From the NCBI GenBank assembly GCA_017616735.1, contig JAFZXP010000005.1, forward strand, positions 35,805 through 99,804: a stretch of DNA of 64,000 nt, written 5' to 3'. The notes under the pieces are model-generated. The model saw nothing but the letters and a program-made list of their open reading frames with translations, made no database searches and was not told the DNA's origin. The translations under genes and the position numbers were made by a program. Origin of the DNA: Bacteroidales bacterium (lineage in GTDB: Bacteria; Bacteroidota; Bacteroidia; Bacteroidales; F082). Positions within the stretch are counted from its first letter, which is position 1, and every line of letters begins with the position of its first letter. Below are positions 60,630-64,000 of the stretch, in pieces.

Positions 60630-60637
60630 TATTTTTG
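60630..60637 (+). promoter_or_regulatory. Promoter -7 box TATTTTTG for the metal exporter gene
   Basis: 16 bases before ATG 60654. Confidence 0.65.
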
Positions 60638-60653
60638 CAAAAATTTGAAAACG

Positions 60654-61709
60654 ATGTTTGAACATTTGTATACCATTCTGCAACAAACACTTACCATCAC
60701 AGCCTTTGTACTAGGCATGATGATGATAATCGAGTTTATAAATGTTAAAACCAGAGGATTATTATCGACACGACTGCAAGCGTCACCATGGATTCAGATT
60801 CTGATAGGCGCCTTTATGGGAGTGATTCCGGGATGTCTGGGCACTTTCACCATGGTATCGCTATACATTCACGGCGTGGTCAACTTCCCGGCTCTGATGG
60901 CCGCCCTGATAGCAACCGCTGGCGACGAAGCCTTTTTCATGTTCTCAATGTTCCCCGGTAAAGCGTTGACAATCACCGGAATACTGTTTGGACTGTCGAT
61001 ATTGGTGGGCGCCATTCTGCAGTTCACCATGAAAAACAAGTTCATTGGCCTGTCAGAGACTTCGTTCCCGCTGCATGACCAAGCCGAGTGTCATCACGAC
61101 CATCACGAGCACACCGGACGTAACAACCTGAAAAACATCACTTTTGTGCGGGCCTTGCTCATCGGTTTGTGCATATTGGTAATCGGCCTGATTCTGGGAG
61201 GCGTTATCGACCATGGTCACGAGCACGGACACGAGCATGGCGGCGACGAGGAATGGATACACTACACCCTGCTTGCGATGTTCTCGGTGATTCTGGTCAT
61301 AGTGATTGTCGCCAAGGAACATTTCCTGCAAGAACATCTGTGGGAACACGTCATCAAGGTTCATCTGCCCAAGATTTTCTTCTGGAGCTTCGGCGTGATT
61401 CTGGTCATCACATTATTGAATCATTTTATTGACATTCAATCATTTACCAGCAACAACCAATATCTGGTTCTGCTTTTGGCCATACTGATTGGCATCATAC
61501 CCGAATCGGGACCGCATTTGGTTTTTGTGCTGCTGTTTGCCCAAGGCATCATCCCGATGAGTGTTTTGCTGGCCAACAGCATAGTTCAAGACGGGCACGG
61601 CGCGCTGCCACTGCTGGCCGAGTCGCGCAAAGCCTTTTTGCTTTCAAAAGGCATAAAAATAGTATTGGGATTAGCCGTCGGATTTGCCGGACTGCTGCTG
61701 GGATTCTAA
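60654..61709 (+). CDS. Putative 10-TM heavy-metal exporter (PF11449/ArsP_2-like)
   Basis: 351 residues from ATG 60654 (MFEHLYTILQQ). About ten membrane helices with two internal repeats: GAFMGVIPGCLGTFTMVSLYIHG with ALIATAGDEAFFMF in the first half, and LLAILIGIIPESGPHLVFVLLFAQG with LANSIVQDGHGALPLLAESR in the second. The PGC/PES motifs and the paired GDE / DGHG blocks match the putative metal exporter family. Two cytoplasmic or periplasmic loops are histidine-rich (HDQAECHHDHHEH and DHGHEHGHEHGGDEE), suggesting divalent-metal binding (manganese or zinc class). A TTG at 60645 would add three residues. Confidence 0.82.
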   Translation: MFEHLYTILQQTLTITAFVLGMMMIIEFINVKTRGLLSTRLQASPWIQILIGAFMGVIPGCLGTFTMVSLYIHGVVNFPALMAALIATAGDEAFFMFSMFPGKALTITGILFGLSILVGAILQFTMKNKFIGLSETSFPLHDQAECHHDHHEHTGRNNLKNITFVRALLIGLCILVIGLILGGVIDHGHEHGHEHGGDEEWIHYTLLAMFSVILVIVIVAKEHFLQEHLWEHVIKVHLPKIFFWSFGVILVITLLNHFIDIQSFTSNNQYLVLLLAILIGIIPESGPHLVFVLLFAQGIIPMSVLLANSIVQDGHGALPLLAESRKAFLLSKGIKIVLGLAVGFAGLLLGF

Positions 61710-62482
61710 GCCTGTTTCTCTTTGAAATAGTATTGTCCGCGCTTCTTGGTGGTTGAGCCATAATTGATTGCATGCACCGGACAATGATGATAGCACGCCA
61801 GGCATGCTGTGCAACTTTGGTGTTGCCACACGGGCAGTCCGTAGCTCATCACAATGTTTTTTGTGGGGCAGCTGCCGGCGCAAACTCCGCAATGCACACA
61901 TTTATCGGCATCCACTCTAAATGGCTTGTCGGTAATCATTTTCCCGTTGAAGAAAGCGCCCACGATATGGGTCAGAATCCATGGGATATGGCCTTTGATG
62001 ATATCCGTAACGCCTACTTCCCTATTGATAATTCTTGGCGCTATATCTTTGATTTTCAACGCAGCATTGTCTATTTTGCGTTTCTCATTCTCAGGAGTAT
62101 CGGTGTACATTCCCGGCAGGGCCACATAGCTTTCGGGCATCTGTATCGACACCACCGCATCGGCATGCAGGTCTTTCTTGGCAAGATATCTTTGCAACAA
62201 ATTCATGGCAAGGCCGATAGAGTCGCCGCAGCTGCACACGCAGTAGCAGTAATGGCCTTGTGCATTGTCGATTGCCATACCGCGAATGAAATCGCGCACT
62301 ATATGAGGCGGTTGCCAGCCGTGAATCGGGAAGCAGAAGCCAATGCGTTCGTTCTCATCCAAATGATAATGCATTTCGCCTTGCAATTCATCGGGAATGA
62401 ATAGAAGTTTTTCGCCGGTTAACTCTGCCAACTGACTGGCTATCCAGCGGGTGTTGCCTGTGCCTGAGAAGTAGAAAATCAT
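61706..62482 (-). CDS. EFR1-type flavodoxin/4Fe-4S ferredoxin protein
   Basis: 258 residues. N-terminal flavodoxin-like domain with the FMN phosphate loop YFSGTGNTRWIA and PIHGWQPPHIVRDF. C-terminal pair of 4Fe-4S motifs CVHCGVCAGSCP and CTACLACYHHCP. This EFR1 layout occurs in anaerobes and probably shuttles electrons between flavin and iron-sulfur partners; the partner is unknown. An anaerobic lifestyle fits. Convergent with the metal exporter (four-base overlap). A TATATTTG box lies 16 bases upstream. Confidence 0.9.
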   Translation of the reverse strand: MIFYFSGTGNTRWIASQLAELTGEKLLFIPDELQGEMHYHLDENERIGFCFPIHGWQPPHIVRDFIRGMAIDNAQGHYCYCVCSCGDSIGLAMNLLQRYLAKKDLHADAVVSIQMPESYVALPGMYTDTPENEKRKIDNAALKIKDIAPRIINREVGVTDIIKGHIPWILTHIVGAFFNGKMITDKPFRVDADKCVHCGVCAGSCPTKNIVMSYGLPVWQHQSCTACLACYHHCPVHAINYGSTTKKRGQYYFKEKQA

Positions 62483-62497
62483 GATTTAAAATTTTCG

Positions 62498-62505
62498 CAA
62501 ATATA
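62498..62505 (-). promoter_or_regulatory. Promoter -7 box TATATTTG for the EFR1 gene
   Basis: Minus strand, 15 bases before ATG 62482. Confidence 0.65.
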
Positions 62506-62542
62506 TAAAAAAAAGAGTCTGAATCTGAAATTCAAACTCTTA

Positions 62543-62624
62543 AACTCCAAAACTATACAAATCCTCACTTCAGGGGTGAGGCTTTAGGCCTCACATTCGT
62601 GATTATTTGTATAGTTTTTCCGTT
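62543..62624 (-). repeat. Palindromic element, core type A (copy 4, inverted)
   Basis: Stem reads ACTATACAAAT/ATTTGTATAGT where other copies have ACTATGC/GCATAGT: a paired change of G to A and C to T. Both GAC/GTC ends are altered (AAC-type). The 62483-62840 gap holds three elements, this one being the left, and little else. Confidence 0.85.
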
Positions 62625-62638
62625 ATTATACTGATTTT

Positions 62639-62718
62639 AACTTCAAACTATGCAAAAAGCTGCAGGCTAATTATTTCCGCTTACGCAATGCCTGCTATTT
62701 TTTGCATAGTTTTTCGTC
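62639..62718 (-). repeat. Palindromic element, core type B (copy 5, inverted)
   Basis: 80 bp, stem AAACTATGCAAAAA/TTTTTTGCATAGTTT with inner GCAGGC/GCCTGC. The sequence TATAACCTCAATAACCTAT after it resembles the GGTTATA tract at 8464. Confidence 0.9.
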
Positions 62719-62754
62719 TTTATAACCTCAATAACCTATAAACATTTCTAATTC

Positions 62755-62834
62755 GACTTCAAACTATGCAAAGCCTCACTTCAGGGGTGAGGCTTTAGGC
62801 CTCACATTCGTGATGCTTTGCATAGTTTTCCGTT
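62755..62834 (-). repeat. Palindromic element, core type A (copy 5, inverted)
   Basis: 80 bp, GAC end intact; stem AAACTATGCAAAGC/GCTTTGCATAGTTT. Lies six bases beyond the hsp20 stop, so it is downstream of that gene in the same sense as at smpB and aroE. Confidence 0.9.
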
Positions 62835-62840
62835 AAGATC

Positions 62841-63263
62841 TTAAAGGATATCGATATTCTTTGAGACCTTTTTCTCTTCTTTAGTTCTCTTTGGCAAGAC
62901 AACGGTCAGAATGCCGTGCTCCACTTTAGCCGAGATCTGGTCACGTTCCACATCGTCCGGCAGAGTGTAGTTCTGCTCGTAGTTGGTGTACGAGAACTCG
63001 CGACGCAGATAGTGGTGTTTGTGGTCTTCGTCTTTATGTTCTGTCTTGTTTTCGATGGCAACGTTCAGGTTACCGTCTTCATTGATGCTCACGCGGCAGA
63101 ATTCCTTGCGGATGCCTGGTGCCGCAACTTCCATTGTGTAAGCTTTGTCGTCCTCTTTCACATTGACTGCTGGTGCTGTAACATTGTTACGCGGCATAAC
63201 GTCATTGTCAAAGAATTCATCGAACACTGTTGGGAACCAACTGTTTTTGAATACTGGTAACAT
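62841..63263 (-). CDS. Small heat-shock protein, Hsp20/alpha-crystallin family
   Basis: ATP-independent chaperone that holds unfolded proteins. 140 residues. Start MLPVFKNSWFPTVFDEFFDN, alpha-crystallin domain APAVNVKEDDKAYTMEVAAPGIRKE through GILTVVLPK (the canonical GxLxxxxPK motif), short charged tail. An uncommon feature for this phylum is a Shine-Dalgarno-like AGGAG nine bases before the ATG (complement at 63273-63277). Paired operator-like repeats lie further upstream at 63372-63405. A palindromic element follows the stop. Confidence 0.95.
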   Translation of the reverse strand: MLPVFKNSWFPTVFDEFFDNDVMPRNNVTAPAVNVKEDDKAYTMEVAAPGIRKEFCRVSINEDGNLNVAIENKTEHKDEDHKHHYLRREFSYTNYEQNYTLPDDVERDQISAKVEHGILTVVLPKRTKEEKKVSKNIDIL

Positions 63264-63371
63264 AATTAATATCTCCTATTTTTAGTTAAACATTCATTGT
63301 TTTCGGCCTCGGCTCATCGCCTCAGCTTTCGACCGGAACAATATCAAACTATGTACCAGAGGAATAATGCG

Positions 63372-63405
63372 GACATTTTGACATATTTATATGACATTTT
63401 GTCAT
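63372..63405. promoter_or_regulatory. Direct repeats GACATTTTG(A/T)CAT upstream of hsp20
   Basis: Two copies starting at 63372 and 63393, 21 bp apart (two helical turns); the second forms the palindrome TGACA-TTT-TGTCA. Candidate regulator site for hsp20. On the minus strand TGGTACATAGTTTGAT (near 63338-63356) resembles a weak sigma-54 -24/-12 element, GC replaced by GA. Confidence 0.45.
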
Positions 63406-63431
63406 AAACACTTCAGTTATGGGACTTACTT

Positions 63432-63456
63432 TTGCGGTCAAAAATTTTGACCGCAA
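63432..63456. terminator. Perfect 12-bp palindrome downstream of the lectin-like gene
   Basis: TTGCGGTCAAAA (63432-63443), one central base, exact complement to 63456. Candidate terminator or recombination-associated hairpin. The rest of 63264-63554 has a G7 run (63483-63489) and no gene that I can support. Confidence 0.6.
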
Positions 63457-63554
63457 GTCATTAAATTCATCTCTTTTGGCGCGGGGGGGAGCGTCTTACA
63501 CTCCGCAACCAAAAAGCCGTTGGCCTGCCACTGTCTCTGCCCCTTCACAAGGAA

Positions 63555-64000
63555 TTAATTCTCGGCGGAGCAGACAAGGCGCACACTCCGACCGTAGTTG
63601 CGGAAGTCCCAATGGCCCGGAACGAGGCCGCCATCGTTGAACCAAACGTAGCGCGCGCCGTCACTACCTTTGTACGAAGCCGACCAGTAGCCGCCGCGGG
63701 AACCGACGTAGTTGACACTTGTCCCGTATCGGTAGCCCGCAGCGGGCAGGAAGACTGCCCCGTTGGATTCAAACTTGTTTGTCCAATCTGTTTGGCTTAT
63801 GCGGTTGCTGCTGAAGCCCGCGTCAGTTTTGTTGGTGTTGCTCAGGCTGTATGTGCTTTTGCTCCAGTTGTCTGGGAGAAGTATCACTCCATTGACGCCA
63901 TTCACCGTTGCTTTAGCATATCTTATTCCGCTGCTTGTACTTCTGGTGTTAAAAACATATACCCACTCGTCTCTTGTCAAAGTACGCCAGCTCTTGCCAC
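63555..64000 (-). CDS. C-type-lectin-like/FSU-paralogous-domain protein, C-terminal part (runs off right edge)
   Basis: About 148 residues visible; the frame is open past the right edge (GKSWRTLTRDEWVYVF at the edge), so the true start lies outside. The fold pattern is that of the Fibrobacter-type paralogous domain, a formylglycine-enzyme/C-type-lectin relative: GVILLPDNW, GAVFLPAAGYRYG, GSRGGYWSASY, and the end GRSVRLVCSAEN. Variable proteins of diversity-generating retroelements in gut Bacteroidales end in the same YWS...SVRLV pattern. Between YWS and GRSVRLV 16 of 29 codons end in C, as expected for AAC-templated positions. No reverse transcriptase or template repeat is in the window, so retroelement targeting is unproven. 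Probably surface-exposed. Confidence 0.65.
   Translation of the reverse strand, partial: GKSWRTLTRDEWVYVFNTRSTSSGIRYAKATVNGVNGVILLPDNWSKSTYSLSNTNKTDAGFSSNRISQTDWTNKFESNGAVFLPAAGYRYGTSVNYVGSRGGYWSASYKGSDGARYVWFNDGGLVPGHWDFRNYGRSVRLVCSAEN

Noticed and set aside
8371-62834. Integron attC sites
   Set aside because: Palindromes of similar size, but no GTTRRRY/RYYYAAC core sites, no cassette-like single-gene spacing and no integrase.
63419-63640. 73-residue plus-strand reading frame
   Set aside because: It is antisense to the lectin-like gene over much of its length, includes the palindrome, and has no domain.
63264-64000. A complete diversity-generating retroelement
   Set aside because: No reverse transcriptase, accessory gene or template repeat can be found in the window; only the possible target is visible.
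1-64000. tRNA or rRNA genes
   Set aside because: No cloverleaf or conserved rRNA sequence was noticed in the gaps, which are mostly short or filled with repeats; a covariance search would be decisive.

Overview
This 64 kb window is a chromosomal segment of a member of the Bacteroidota, most likely order Bacteroidales. Evidence: a short (288-residue) primary sigma factor of the Bacteroidota type; at least 23 promoter-like TAnnTTTG boxes (the Bacteroidota -7 element, whose partner is a TTTG near -33) in front of genes; signal peptides ending in AQ; many lipoproteins; YidC with a large periplasmic domain. No family or genus can be named from the sequence. There is no rRNA, tRNA, CRISPR array, prophage or intact insertion sequence that I can see.

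Layout. 1-3512 (minus): degQ-rpoD and the start of yidC. 3650-8304 (plus): overlapping run dapF - acetyltransferase - mltG - phosphohexomutase - DUF2279 protein. 8511-17047: TPR lipoprotein, recR, a small basic protein and glmM (minus), a cytoplasmic TPR protein, a small membrane exporter, aroE, tex, an outer-membrane barrel. 17106-25107: a dipeptidyl peptidase III/nicotinamidase fusion lipoprotein (minus), a prohibitin-like protein, smpB, a thioredoxin, a beta-helix lipoprotein, an M23 peptidase (minus). 25226-30854: a lipid cluster (LTA-synthase-like phosphotransferase, diacylglycerol kinase-like, mechanosensitive channel) and trkH. 31055-37375: a tripartite RND efflux system interrupted by a 550-bp repeat array and followed by a small PII-like protein. 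37368-47837: galM, a hybrid histidine kinase, typA, recQ, HU, fmt, a TPR membrane protein, a SpoU methyltransferase. 47838-52419 (minus): an operon of an NtrC-type regulator, an oligopeptide transporter and peptidase T. 52551-57861: coiled-coil lipoprotein, MATE exporter, a Cas4-like/DUF2779 protein, dnaB. 57937-64000: carbamate kinase, a small EamA-like protein, trmN6, rimM, a 10-TM metal exporter, a flavodoxin/ferredoxin protein, hsp20, and at the right edge the end of a C-type-lectin-like surface protein resembling the variable proteins of diversity-generating retroelements.

Most genes are housekeeping. What stands out is between them. Ten copies of an ~80-bp imperfect palindrome lie in intergenic gaps. 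All share the ends GAC...AAACTATGC / GCATAGTTT...GTC, carry one of two unrelated cores, and show paired compensatory changes in the stem. They are embedded in tracts of exact 7-bp repeats (AGTTRAA, CTAATGG and relatives), which also run through stop codons and up to promoter boxes elsewhere. Three copies form a tandem array with a 157-bp period between the outer-membrane and periplasmic genes of the efflux system. I read this as an undescribed (to me) structured, probably mobile or RNA-active repeat family; no nuclease or transposase partner lies in the window.

Functional links: peptide uptake and breakdown (regulator-OPT-PepT, plus the lipoprotein DPP III); phosphatidylglycerol head-group transfer coupled to diacylglycerol re-phosphorylation (25226-28038); envelope biogenesis (MltG, DapF, GlmM, M23, YidC).
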